Part shown: positions 56,268-64,000 of the stretch, piece by piece
Layout: each line of letters begins with the position of its first letter
How positions within the stretch are numbered: position 1 is the first letter of the stretch
Source: Enterobacter asburiae
GTDB lineage: Bacteria > Pseudomonadota > Gammaproteobacteria > Enterobacterales > Enterobacteriaceae
Assembly: GCA_011754535.1 (NCBI GenBank)
Contig: JAAQVN010000001.1
Span: 186,001 to 250,000, forward strand
Length of the DNA stretch: 64,000 nt
Direction: 5' to 3'
The notes under the pieces: model-generated
What the model saw: only the letters and a program-made list of their open reading frames with translations
Database searches by the model: none
Told to the model about the DNA's origin: nothing
Made by a program: the position numbers and the translations under genes

Positions 56268-57344
56268 ATGTTTAAAAAGCTTACGATGATTGCTGGCCTG
56301 CTGGGCGGGTCAGCGCTGTTTTCCGGCCAGGTGCTGGCGGCGGCGGATTGGGGGCCATGCGCACCGGATGGGGGTACGCACAACTTTAATGCATTAATCA
56401 ATCAAACGATTACTGATACAACAATGAATGTTGCTGGCGGAACTCTTCCTGATTTTTATTCCTGGAATTTAGGTACTAGCTATCAGGCTAGTTGCCAATG
56501 TGCACCTGGAGTAGACAACAAAGAGTTTAATTACTTTAAAGCTGTTTCTCCTCTACCTGCTGGATATAAAAATGGGTCTTTAGAATATTACACACTAAAT
56601 TCCAATATCGATATTTTGACATCCGTATATATATCTGGTGGTGTACAGGAGTACCGAACGGTTCCGTTTGATAATGTATCGAATGAAGTCTATTCACATG
56701 ATGATTGTGATGATGGCTCTGGGCCTAAAACTGCTTGGACTTCAGGCAGTATGGGGCAGCTGTCTATGTATATTACACATCCGTTCGTTGGATCGCTTAC
56801 AATCCCTTCGACGAAAATCGTTGACATATATGCGACGATGAAGAGTGGTGTGTATGGCTCTATACCGATATCGTCTGTTTATTTAAGTGGTAACATTGTC
56901 GTCCCTCAGGGGTGCGAACTCTCCAGCGGCAGTACCCTGGAAATACCATTTGGTGAATTTAAGGCCAGCGATTTTAAAGATCGCAAAGGGCAAATTGCTA
57001 AGAACGCCACGAAATTTACCAAAGAGCTGCAGTTTAAATGCACCAATATTTCCGATGGCGTAAAGATTTTCCTGCATATCGAGGGGATGCCAAACGCGAA
57101 TGATTCGAACGCCATTGATATGGGCAACCCGGATATCGGCGCGGTGATTGAAGGGGCTAATGGTAAAATTCTGGTACCTAATGACACCAGCGTTAATCAG
57201 GAGATGAGCGTATCCGCGCTGGTCGATGATACGCACCGTACCGCCTCAACGACCATTTCGGCCTACCCGATAAGTACCACCGGTAAATTGCCGGCCGCGG
57301 GGGAGTTCGAAGGGATTGCCACCATGCGTATTGATGTGGAGTAA
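56268..57344 (+). CDS. lpfD: Long polar fimbria tip adhesin
   Basis: A 358-residue two-domain adhesin with a signal peptide of about 24 residues (GSALFSGQVLA, then AADWG). The N-terminal lectin-like domain (about 25-205) contains three or more cysteine pairs and is aromatic-rich. The C-terminal pilin domain (about 210-358) opens IVVPQGCELSSGSTLEI, has ELQFKCTN, and ends GIATMRIDVE. The N-terminal half is markedly AT-rich (about 56390-56880) compared with the 3' half, which suggests recombination of the binding domain. Receptor unknown. Confidence 0.9.
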   Translation: MFKKLTMIAGLLGGSALFSGQVLAAADWGPCAPDGGTHNFNALINQTITDTTMNVAGGTLPDFYSWNLGTSYQASCQCAPGVDNKEFNYFKAVSPLPAGYKNGSLEYYTLNSNIDILTSVYISGGVQEYRTVPFDNVSNEVYSHDDCDDGSGPKTAWTSGSMGQLSMYITHPFVGSLTIPSTKIVDIYATMKSGVYGSIPISSVYLSGNIVVPQGCELSSGSTLEIPFGEFKASDFKDRKGQIAKNATKFTKELQFKCTNISDGVKIFLHIEGMPNANDSNAIDMGNPDIGAVIEGANGKILVPNDTSVNQEMSVSALVDDTHRTASTTISAYPISTTGKLPAAGEFEGIATMRIDVE

Positions 57345-57349
57345 GCAGG

Positions 57350-57877
57350 ATGAAAACCATGTATGCGTTTATGCCAGCATGTTTGCTGCTCACGGCCTCA
57401 GCGATGGCAGCCCCGACGAATATCGGTTCAGCAGGCGATATCCATTTCACCATTACCATTAAGGCGGCAACCTGTGAGCTGGAAAGTGACAATATTGATG
57501 TCAATATGGATACCGTGGTGCTCCAGCGGCCGGTGAGAGTGGGTAAAGAGCTGAACCAGAAAAGCTTCAGCATTGGCTTAAAAGATTGTGCCTACGCCAC
57601 GAAGGCCTACGTCACGATGGACGGTACGGCAGACGCCACCAACCCATCGCTCTTTGCCCTGGAGAGCGGTGGCGCGACCGGCGTGGCGTTGAAAATCCAG
57701 AGCTCTGGCGGTGTGCAGCAGTATCCCTCCAGTACGGACAGCACGCCCGTGGAGCACACCGTCTGGTTTGATGGGACGAACAAGCTGAACTATATCGCCA
57801 GCTATGTGCCTGTTAAATCTGATGCCACCGTAGGCACGGCGAATGCGACGGTGAATTTTAGCGTCGCATACGAGTAA
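57350..57877 (+). CDS. lpfE: Long polar fimbria minor subunit
   Basis: A 175-residue pilin with a signal peptide of about 20 residues (CLLLTASAMA, then APTN). The pilin disulfide is KAATCELES with LKDCAYA, and the C-terminal motif is VNFSVAYE. It sits after the adhesin, as lpfE does in Salmonella, and probably acts as an adaptor or terminator subunit. It starts 5 bases after lpfD and is followed by a terminator. Confidence 0.92.
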   Translation: MKTMYAFMPACLLLTASAMAAPTNIGSAGDIHFTITIKAATCELESDNIDVNMDTVVLQRPVRVGKELNQKSFSIGLKDCAYATKAYVTMDGTADATNPSLFALESGGATGVALKIQSSGGVQQYPSSTDSTPVEHTVWFDGTNKLNYIASYVPVKSDATVGTANATVNFSVAYE

Positions 57878-57881
57878 TCAC

Positions 57882-57907
57882 AGAGGGCCAGTTTGCTGGC
57901 CCTTTTC
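57882..57907 (+). terminator. Terminator of the lpf operon
   Basis: GGGCCAG-TTTG-CTGGCCC followed by TTTT lies 8 bases after the lpfE stop. Confidence 0.88.
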
Positions 57908-58097
57908 CATTTTTACTGATTTTTTGTAAAAATCTTCATCGATCACACTCTCTGCTGCCACTTTTTTTCCCCGCTGTGGTCTACTTATCGCGCTTGTGGA
58001 CGTTTCTGATAACGGTTTCTCTCGCATCTACTTACTCTGTCTGCTTTCTCGATGAGATTCGGCGGGTCTTTATACCCCTTCCCCCAGGGTTGTTTGC

Positions 58098-59792
58098 ATG
58101 AAATATATTAGGTCTCTTACCCAGCAAAGATTATGTCTGATGCTGGCTGTCTATATCGGTTTGTTTCTGAATGGCGCGGTGCTGTTCAGAAGAGTGGAAG
58201 GCTATTTTGAACACCTCACCGTAAGAAATGGAATTTTTGCCGCGATTGAAGTGTTTGGCTCTGTTCTCGCTACCTTCTTCCTGTTGCGTCTGCTCTCGCT
58301 CTTTGGCCGACGTACCTGGCAAATTCTGGCCTCGCTGGTGGTGATTATTTCCGCCGCTGCAAGCTATTACATGACATTCATGAACGTGGTGATTGGCTAC
58401 GGCATCGTTGCCTCGGTGATGACCACGGATATCGACCTCTCGAAAGAGGTGGTAGGAAAAGGCTTTATCGTCTGGACGGTATTAACCTGCCTGATACCGC
58501 TCTTCTTTATCTGGAGTAATACCTGCCGCTATACCCTGTTACGCCAGCTGCGTACGCGGGAGCAACGTATCCGCAACGTCCTCGTCGTTCTGCTGGCGGG
58601 TCTGCTGGTGTGGGCGCCGATTCGTTTGATGGAAAAACAGCAAAAACGTATCGAAAAAGCGACGGGCGTGGATATGCCAAGCTATGGCGGCGTAGTGGCG
58701 AACTCCTATTTGCCGTCTAACTGGCTGTCAGCGTTAGGTCTGTATGCCTGGGCACAGGCGGACGAATCCAGTGATGTGAAATCCTTGATGAACCCGACCA
58801 AAAAATTTACCTATCAGGCGCCTGCTGACGGGCTGGATGATACTTACGTGGTCTTTGTCATCGGTGAAACGACGCGCTGGGATCATATGGGTATTCTCGG
58901 CTATGACCGTGATACCACGCCAAAACTGGCGCAGGAAAAGAACCTGGTGGCCTATCGGGGTTACTCCTGCGATACCGCAACGAAGCTCTCGCTGCGCTGT
59001 ATGTTTGTGCGTGAAGGCGGGGCAAGCGATAACCCACAGCGCACGCTGAAAGAGCAAAACGTCTTTGCCGTGCTGAAGCAGCTTGGATTTAGCGCTGACC
59101 TGTTCGCCATGCAGAGTGAGATGTGGTTCTACACCAACACGCTGGCAGATAACATCGCGTACCGTGAGCAGATTGGCGCCGAGCCGCGTAACCGGGGCAA
59201 AAACGTTGATGACATGCTACTGCTGGAAGAGATGTCGCAATCTCTGAAGAACCATCCGAAAGGTAAGCATCTTGTCATTCTTCATACCAAAGGGTCGCAC
59301 TACAGCTATTACCAGCGCTATACCCGTGATTTCGCGAAGTGGAAACCGGAGTGCGTTGGCATTAATAAAGATTGCAGCAAGCAGGAGCTGATCAACGCCT
59401 ACGATAACTCCGTTCTGTATGTGGATACGTTCCTGAGCCGCGTAATCGACCAGCTGCGTGATAAAAAAGCGATTGTTATCTACGCCGCAGACCACGGTGA
59501 GTCCATCAACGAGAAAGAGCATCTGCACGGTACACCGCGTAAGCTGGCGCCGCCGGAGCAGTTCCGCGTGCCGATGATCATGTGGATGTCCGATAAGTAT
59601 CTGGAGAATCCTGATAAGGCGAAAATGTTTGCCCATCTGAAACAGCAGGCAGAAATCAAGGTACCTCGCCGTCACGTTGAATTGTACGACACCATTATGG
59701 GGTGTCTCGGCTATACCTCACCAAACGGTGGGATTAACGAAAACAACAACTGGTGTAAACTCCCTGATAACACCGCAAAAGCCGCGCAGTAG
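58098..59792 (+). CDS. eptB: Kdo2-lipid A phosphoethanolamine 7''-transferase
   Basis: A 564-residue inner-membrane enzyme that adds phosphoethanolamine to the outer Kdo of LPS. About five N-terminal membrane helices (to residue 185) precede a periplasmic alkaline-phosphatase-like domain. The nucleophile threonine is in VIGETTRWDHMG (Thr258). Zinc-site segments are SCDTATKLSLRCMFV, HTKGSHYSYYQRY and YAADHGESINEKEHLHGTP. It matches E. coli EptB (563). No site for the sRNA MgrR was resolved in the leader. Confidence 0.95.
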   Translation: MKYIRSLTQQRLCLMLAVYIGLFLNGAVLFRRVEGYFEHLTVRNGIFAAIEVFGSVLATFFLLRLLSLFGRRTWQILASLVVIISAAASYYMTFMNVVIGYGIVASVMTTDIDLSKEVVGKGFIVWTVLTCLIPLFFIWSNTCRYTLLRQLRTREQRIRNVLVVLLAGLLVWAPIRLMEKQQKRIEKATGVDMPSYGGVVANSYLPSNWLSALGLYAWAQADESSDVKSLMNPTKKFTYQAPADGLDDTYVVFVIGETTRWDHMGILGYDRDTTPKLAQEKNLVAYRGYSCDTATKLSLRCMFVREGGASDNPQRTLKEQNVFAVLKQLGFSADLFAMQSEMWFYTNTLADNIAYREQIGAEPRNRGKNVDDMLLLEEMSQSLKNHPKGKHLVILHTKGSHYSYYQRYTRDFAKWKPECVGINKDCSKQELINAYDNSVLYVDTFLSRVIDQLRDKKAIVIYAADHGESINEKEHLHGTPRKLAPPEQFRVPMIMWMSDKYLENPDKAKMFAHLKQQAEIKVPRRHVELYDTIMGCLGYTSPNGGINENNNWCKLPDNTAKAAQ

Positions 59793-59883
59793 CAGCTCTG
59801 GCGAGAATATCGCCAGTTGAATGGCTTTTTGAAAATAAGGGATTGACGGGGGCGTACCTCAGCAGTAAGATGCGCTCCGCATT

Positions 59884-59960
59884 CGGCGAGTAGCGCAGCT
59901 TGGTAGCGCAACTGGTTTGGGACCAGTGGGTCGGAGGTTCGAATCCTCTCTCGCCGACCA
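59884..59960 (+). tRNA. tRNA-Pro (anticodon TGG)
   Basis: A 77-base cloverleaf starting CGGCGAG and ending CTCGCCG-ACCA, with the CCA encoded. The anticodon arm is ACTGG-TTTGGGA-CCAGT, giving anticodon TGG (59918-59920). The T arm contains GGTTCGAATCC. The sequence is that of E. coli proM, although at this locus E. coli carries proK (anticodon CGG). Confidence 0.97.
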
Positions 59961-59967
59961 CATTCTG

Positions 59968-59999
59968 AAAAGGGCTAACCGCAAGGTTAGCCCTTTTTG
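59968..59999 (+). terminator. Terminator after tRNA-Pro
   Basis: AAAGGGCTAACC-GCAA-GGTTAGCCCTTTTT has a 9-base stem with a GNRA-type loop and a T tract. Confidence 0.93.
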
Positions 60000-60397
60000 C
60001 ATTATGACCTTATCCTGTCAGAGTATCCAAAACGCCCCTTAGACCTGCTTCTTCCTGCCTGTTAACGATTTTGTGACATAATCCATTGTATTTTTTTATA
60101 TATAGATTGATCTTTTTTCGCGTTGCTTATGGATAACCTCAGCATTTTTCGCTGTGCGTTTTAACGTTCGCGGTATTTAGTGCTCAGATAATCACCATTC
60201 TGCAAGAAAATTTACCTATTCTGAATAAAAGTTAATCACTGATTGTTGCGAAATATGAAGATAGTTGTGCTGCAAGTTGGCGAGTAGCATAAATTTCCCT
60301 GCTGAAAACTGGCGTTCAGGGTTTTTTTAATCTTTGTTTGCGGTTTCTCACACTCAGCGCAAATCCCCGTCACCTGTATTGACGTTTTCACATTCTG

Positions 60398-60427
60398 TTG
60401 ACAGATTGTAGGGCATGAGGGGCATTT
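60398..60427 (+). promoter_or_regulatory. dppA: Putative dppA promoter
   Basis: A perfect -35 TTGACA lies at 60398-60403, with a weak -10-like GCATTT at 60422-60427. The promoter is placed here mainly by its resemblance to the E. coli dpp upstream region. The rest of the 620-base gap 59961-60580 is gene-free apart from the tRNA terminator; an opposite-strand 105-codon frame there looks spurious. Confidence 0.45.
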
Positions 60428-60544
60428 CAGGGACGATCTGCGCTGCAACTCAAACGCTCTTCTGAAAGGATTCTCCATCCCTTTAACGCCTTCGGGCACC
60501 TCCGACCGGACCGGGTAAAAAATAAATAAAGGTCTGGCGGCGTA

Positions 60545-60570
60545 ACACAACAAAGCAAAACATCACATTG
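60545..60570 (+). promoter_or_regulatory. dppA: CA-rich GcvB target in the dppA leader
   Basis: ACACAACAAAGCAAAACATC and the following ACATTGG just before the ribosome-binding site (GGAG) are C/A-rich. They match the region of dppA mRNA bound by the G/U-rich R1 segment of GcvB in E. coli and Salmonella. Repression in rich medium is therefore expected. Confidence 0.65.
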
Positions 60571-60580
60571 GAGCAGAATA

Positions 60581-62188
60581 ATGAGTATTTCCTTGAAGAA
60601 GTCAGGGATGCTGAAGCTTGGTCTGAGCCTGGTGGCTATGACCGTGGCAGCAAGCGTACAGGCAAAAACCCTGGTTTACTGTTCTGAAGGCTCGCCGGAA
60701 GGCTTTAACCCACAGCTCTTTACCTCTGGTACGACTTACGACGCAAGCTCTGTACCGATCTATAACCGTCTGGTTGAATTCAAAACCGGCACCACGGAAG
60801 TGATTCCGGGTCTGGCCGAGAAGTGGGACATCAGCGAAGACGGTAAAACCTATACCTTCCACCTGCGCCAGGGCGTGAAGTGGCAGGACAGCAAAGAATT
60901 CAAACCAACGCGCGACTTTAACGCCGACGACGTTGTGTTCTCCTTTGACCGTCAGAAAAACGCGCAGAACCCGTACCACAAAGTGTCTGGCGGCAGCTAC
61001 GAATACTTCGAAGGGATGGGTCTGCCGGACCTGATCGCCGAAGTGAAAAAAGTGGACGATAAAACCGTTCAGTTCGTACTGACGCGCCCGGAAGCGCCAT
61101 TCCTGGCTGACCTGGCCATGGACTTCGCCTCTATTCTCTCTAAAGAGTATGCGGATAACATGCTGAAAGCCGGCACGCCGGAAAAAGTGGACCTGAACCC
61201 AATCGGTACCGGTCCGTTCCAGCTGCTGCAGTACCAGAAAGACTCCCGTATTCTGTATAAAGCCTTCCCGGGCTACTGGGGCACCAAGCCGCAGATCGAC
61301 CGTCTGGTCTTCTCCATTACGCCTGATGCGTCCGTTCGTTATGCAAAACTGCAGAAAAACGAATGCCAGGTTATGCCGTACCCGAACCCGGCTGACATCG
61401 CGCGCATGAAGCAGGATAAAAACATCAACCTGCTGGAGCAGGCGGGCCTGAACGTGGGCTATCTCTCCTTCAACACCGAGAAGAAACCGTTTGATGACGT
61501 GAAAGTGCGTCAGGCGCTGACCTACGCGGTGAACAAAGAAGCGATCATCAAAGCCGTTTACCAGGGCGCGGGCGTTGCGGCCAAAAACCTGATCCCGCCA
61601 ACCATGTGGGGCTATAACGACGACGTTAAAGACTACAGCTACGATCCTGAAAAAGCGAAAGCGCTGCTGAAAGAAGCGGGTCAGGATAAAGGCTTTACCG
61701 TTGAGCTGTGGGCGATGCCTGTTCAGCGTCCTTACAACCCGAACGCCCGCCGTATGGCGGAAATGGTTCAGGCTGACTGGGCGAAGATTGGCGTTCAGGC
61801 CAAGATTGTGACCTACGAGTGGGGCGAGTATCTGAAGCGCGCCAAAGCGGGTGAGCACCAGGCGGTGATGATGGGCTGGACCGGTGACAACGGGGATCCG
61901 GACAACTTCTTCGCTACCCTGTTCAGCTGCGCGGCGGCGAAAGACGGTTCTAACTACTCTCGCTGGTGCTACAAGCCGTTTGAAGACCTGATCCAGCCGG
62001 CGCGTGCCACCGACGATCACAACAAACGTATTGAACTCTACAAGCAGGCTCAGGTTGTTATGCACGATCAGGCTCCGGCGCTGATTGTTGCTCACTCCAC
62101 CGTGTATGAGCCAGTGCGTAAAGAAGTGAAGGGCTACGTGGTTGATCCACTGGGCAAACACCACTTCGAAAACGTATCGGTTGAATAA
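60581..62188 (+). CDS. dppA: Dipeptide-binding periplasmic protein
   Basis: A 535-residue SBP family 5 protein, the same length as E. coli DppA. The signal peptide is 28 residues (LSLVAMTVAASVQA, then KTLVYC). FNADDVVFSFDRQKNAQNPY and GTGPFQLLQYQKDSRILY are characteristic. It delivers dipeptides to DppBCDF, serves chemotaxis with Tap, and in E. coli also carries haem. TTGGAG precedes the start. It is first gene of the dpp operon. Confidence 0.98.
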   Translation: MSISLKKSGMLKLGLSLVAMTVAASVQAKTLVYCSEGSPEGFNPQLFTSGTTYDASSVPIYNRLVEFKTGTTEVIPGLAEKWDISEDGKTYTFHLRQGVKWQDSKEFKPTRDFNADDVVFSFDRQKNAQNPYHKVSGGSYEYFEGMGLPDLIAEVKKVDDKTVQFVLTRPEAPFLADLAMDFASILSKEYADNMLKAGTPEKVDLNPIGTGPFQLLQYQKDSRILYKAFPGYWGTKPQIDRLVFSITPDASVRYAKLQKNECQVMPYPNPADIARMKQDKNINLLEQAGLNVGYLSFNTEKKPFDDVKVRQALTYAVNKEAIIKAVYQGAGVAAKNLIPPTMWGYNDDVKDYSYDPEKAKALLKEAGQDKGFTVELWAMPVQRPYNPNARRMAEMVQADWAKIGVQAKIVTYEWGEYLKRAKAGEHQAVMMGWTGDNGDPDNFFATLFSCAAAKDGSNYSRWCYKPFEDLIQPARATDDHNKRIELYKQAQVVMHDQAPALIVAHSTVYEPVRKEVKGYVVDPLGKHHFENVSVE

Positions 62189-62201
62189 TAAGTAGGGTGT
62201 T

Positions 62202-62282
62202 CTCCCTCTCCCTGTGGGAGAGGGCAGGGGTGAGGGGCGTGCATGCATCCCCTCACCCTAACCCTCTCCCGAAGGGAGAGGG
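62202..62282. repeat. Inverted pair of GC-rich palindromic repeats between dppA and dppB
   Basis: One unit (62202-62237, CTCCCTCTCCC / GGGAGAGGG ending GGGTGAGGGG) and its inverse (62249-62282, CCCCTCACCCTAACCCTCTC / GGGAGAGGG) are separated by CGTGCATGCAT. They fill half of the 161-base dppA-dppB gap and would form stable hairpins downstream of dppA. Confidence 0.85.
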
Positions 62283-62349
62283 AATTTACATTTGTGAGCA
62301 ATACAGACGTCACGCCACTGGTCGTGCGTCATCAGAGAGAATCCGGGTT

Positions 62350-63369
62350 ATGTTGCAGTTCATCCTCCGACGTCTGGGACTTGTTATCCCGACGTTTATC
62401 GGTATCACCCTTCTCACTTTTGCCTTCGTTCATATGATCCCCGGCGACCCGGTAATGATTATGGCGGGCGAGCGTGGTATCTCCCCTGAACGTCATGCGC
62501 AGCTGCTGGCTGAACTCGGCCTTGATAAGCCGATGTGGCAGCAGTACCTCCACTATATCTGGGGCGTGATGCACGGTGACTTGGGGATTTCGTTAAAAAG
62601 CCGTCTTCCGGTGTGGGACGAGTTCGTGCCGCGTTTTAAAGCGACGCTGGAGCTTGGCATCTGCGCCATGATTTTTGCCACTGCGGTGGGTATTCCTGTT
62701 GGGGTACTGGCTGCCGTTAAGCGTGGCTCTATTTTCGACCATACCGCCGTGGGCCTGGCGCTGACCGGTTATTCCATGCCTATTTTCTGGTGGGGCATGA
62801 TGCTGATCATGCTGGTCTCGGTGCAATTGAACCTGACGCCGGTCTCCGGGCGCGTCAGCGATATGGTCTTCCTTGATGATACCAACCCGTTAACCGGCTT
62901 TATGCTGATCGACACGGCCATCTGGGGTGAGGAGGGTAACTTCATTGATGCCGTCGCGCACATGATCCTGCCTGCCATGGTGCTGGGCACCATTCCTCTG
63001 GCAGTGATCGTGCGTATGACCCGTTCCTCCATGCTGGAAGTGCTGGGCGAGGATTACATTCGTACCGCACGCGCTAAAGGGTTAACCCGGATGCGCGTCA
63101 TCATTGTCCACGCGCTGCGTAACGCCATGCTGCCGGTGGTGACCGTTATCGGCCTCCAGGTGGGTACGCTGCTGGCGGGAGCGATCCTGACCGAAACCAT
63201 CTTCTCCTGGCCGGGCCTCGGACGCTGGCTGATTGATGCGCTGCAACGCCGCGACTATCCGGTGGTGCAGGGCGGGGTGCTGCTGGTCGCGACGATGATT
63301 ATCCTCGTCAACCTGCTGGTCGATTTGCTGTACGGCGTGGTGAACCCGCGTATTCGTCATAAGAAGTAA
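62350..63369 (+). CDS. dppB: Dipeptide ABC transporter permease DppB
   Basis: A 339-residue inner-membrane permease with six membrane spans, matching E. coli DppB in length. It has FVHMIPGDPVMIMAGERG, GYSMPIFWWGMMLIMLVSVQ and the EAA coupling loop EDYIRTARAKGLTRMRVIIV. The start at 62350 (MLQFILRRLG) is the E. coli start. The open frame runs back through the repeat pair to 62197, but that extension is only translated repeat. Confidence 0.97.
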   Translation: MLQFILRRLGLVIPTFIGITLLTFAFVHMIPGDPVMIMAGERGISPERHAQLLAELGLDKPMWQQYLHYIWGVMHGDLGISLKSRLPVWDEFVPRFKATLELGICAMIFATAVGIPVGVLAAVKRGSIFDHTAVGLALTGYSMPIFWWGMMLIMLVSVQLNLTPVSGRVSDMVFLDDTNPLTGFMLIDTAIWGEEGNFIDAVAHMILPAMVLGTIPLAVIVRMTRSSMLEVLGEDYIRTARAKGLTRMRVIIVHALRNAMLPVVTVIGLQVGTLLAGAILTETIFSWPGLGRWLIDALQRRDYPVVQGGVLLVATMIILVNLLVDLLYGVVNPRIRHKK

Positions 63370-63378
63370 GGGGCCATC

Positions 63379-64000
63379 ATGTCACAGGTTTCTGAAAACA
63401 AAGCTGTTGCTGCACCGGTTCCGATGACGCCGCTGCAGGAGTTCTGGCACTACTTCAAGCGCAATAAAGGCGCGGTAGTCGGGCTGGTGTATGTATCCAT
63501 CATGATCCTGATTGCGGTGTTTGCAAACGTGCTTGCGCCGTATAACCCGGCGGATCAGTTCCGCGATGCGCTGCTGGCTCCCCCTGCCTGGCAGGACGGC
63601 GGTAGCCTGGCGCACCTGCTGGGTACCGATGATGTGGGCCGCGACGTGCTGTCGCGTCTGATGTACGGCGCGCGTCTGTCGCTGCTGGTTGGCTGCCTGG
63701 TGGTGGTGCTCTCCCTGATTATGGGGATCGTACTCGGTCTGGTTGCCGGTTACTTCGGCGGCATCGTTGATAACATCATCATGCGTGTTGTCGACATCAT
63801 GCTGGCGCTGCCAAGCCTGCTGCTGGCCCTGGTGCTGGTGGCGATCTTCGGTCCGTCGATCGGTAACGCCGCACTTGCGCTGACCTTCGTGGCGCTCCCT
63901 CACTACGTACGTTTAACCCGTGCGGCGGTGCTGGTGGAAGTGAACCGCGATTATGTCACCGCGTCTCGCGTGGCGGGTGCGGGTGCGATGCGCCAGATGT
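63379..64000 (+). CDS. dppC: Dipeptide ABC transporter permease DppC (partial)
   Basis: The first 207 residues of the second dipeptide permease, beginning MSQVSENKAVAAPVPMTPLQ. It has the family's GTDDVGRDVLSRLMYGARLS and the start of the EAA loop VNRDYVTASRVAGAGAMRQM. E. coli DppC has 300 residues, so about a third is beyond the window. It starts 9 bases after dppB with AAGGGG upstream. Confidence 0.97.
   Translation, partial: MSQVSENKAVAAPVPMTPLQEFWHYFKRNKGAVVGLVYVSIMILIAVFANVLAPYNPADQFRDALLAPPAWQDGGSLAHLLGTDDVGRDVLSRLMYGARLSLLVGCLVVVLSLIMGIVLGLVAGYFGGIVDNIIMRVVDIMLALPSLLLALVLVAIFGPSIGNAALALTFVALPHYVRLTRAAVLVEVNRDYVTASRVAGAGAMRQM

Noticed and set aside
60236..60553. 105-codon minus-strand frame upstream of dppA
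   Set aside because: It lies in the regulatory region of dppA, covers the likely promoter and GcvB target, and resembles no family.
59884..60580. Integrated island at the tRNA-Pro gene
   Set aside because: No integrase and no repeated tRNA 3' end within the window. dppA follows with its normal leader.
60602..62248. 548-codon minus-strand frame opposite dppA
   Set aside because: Codon-bias shadow of dppA with no recognisable domain.
62197..62349. N-terminal extension of DppB
   Set aside because: It is a translation of the GC-rich repeat pair; DppB homology begins at 62350.

Overview
The window looks like core chromosome of an Enterobacteriaceae species closest in style to Enterobacter (E. 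cloacae complex or a near relative). Most proteins can be aligned by eye with E. coli K-12 products at their known lengths, and the gene order follows the E. coli mtlA to dpp segment. It departs from E. coli at a few accessory insertions. There is no prophage, integrase, CRISPR array or complete insertion sequence. An ERIC element, REP-like hairpins and a second family of GC-rich CCCTCACCC/GGGAGAGGG hairpins are scattered between genes.

Layout. 1-1029 is the 5' part of mtlA (minus), behind a 636-base divergent region with several CRP-like sites. 1666-7298 holds yibI, yibH, yibF, selA and selB. 7302-12524 holds a ROK-type sugar kinase, aldB, a LysR regulator divergent from a MipA/OmpV outer-membrane protein, and a hicAB toxin-antitoxin pair. 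12554-16954 is a putative arabinofuranoside-use locus (GPH symporter and GH127 hydrolase under a divergent AraC regulator). 17012-29906 is avtA, malS, bax and the complete xylose regulon (xylR, xylFGH, xylAB). 30010-31469 is an isochorismatase-type hydrolase coupled to a DJ-1/AraC regulator. wecH, ysaB, glyQ and glyS follow, then a degraded stretch, an extra ABC-F ATPase, yiaG, yiaF and cspA.

40267-45477 is a 2-ketogluconate (kgu-type) operon with ghrB as its last gene and a PtxS-like LacI regulator; a perfect TGGAACCGGTTCCA palindrome lies in front of the operon. yiaD, bisC, yiaC, tag, yhjY and yhjX follow E. coli order; yhjX carries a textbook YpdB-type direct repeat. 52391-57877 is a five-gene long polar (lpfABCDE-like) chaperone-usher fimbrial operon inserted between yhjX and eptB. 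A tRNA-Pro with anticodon TGG, dppA, dppB and the start of dppC close the window.

Themes: carbon scavenging (mannitol, xylose, maltodextrin, arabinosides, 2-ketogluconate, dipeptides), selenocysteine insertion, glycyl-tRNA synthesis, and surface structures (Lpf fimbriae, EptB lipid A modification, WecH). I did not find a convincing wholly new multi-gene system. The best leads are the hydrolase/DJ-1-AraC pair with a long palindrome over its ribosome-binding site, the GH127 locus with its regulatory repeats, and the mosaic Lpf adhesin.
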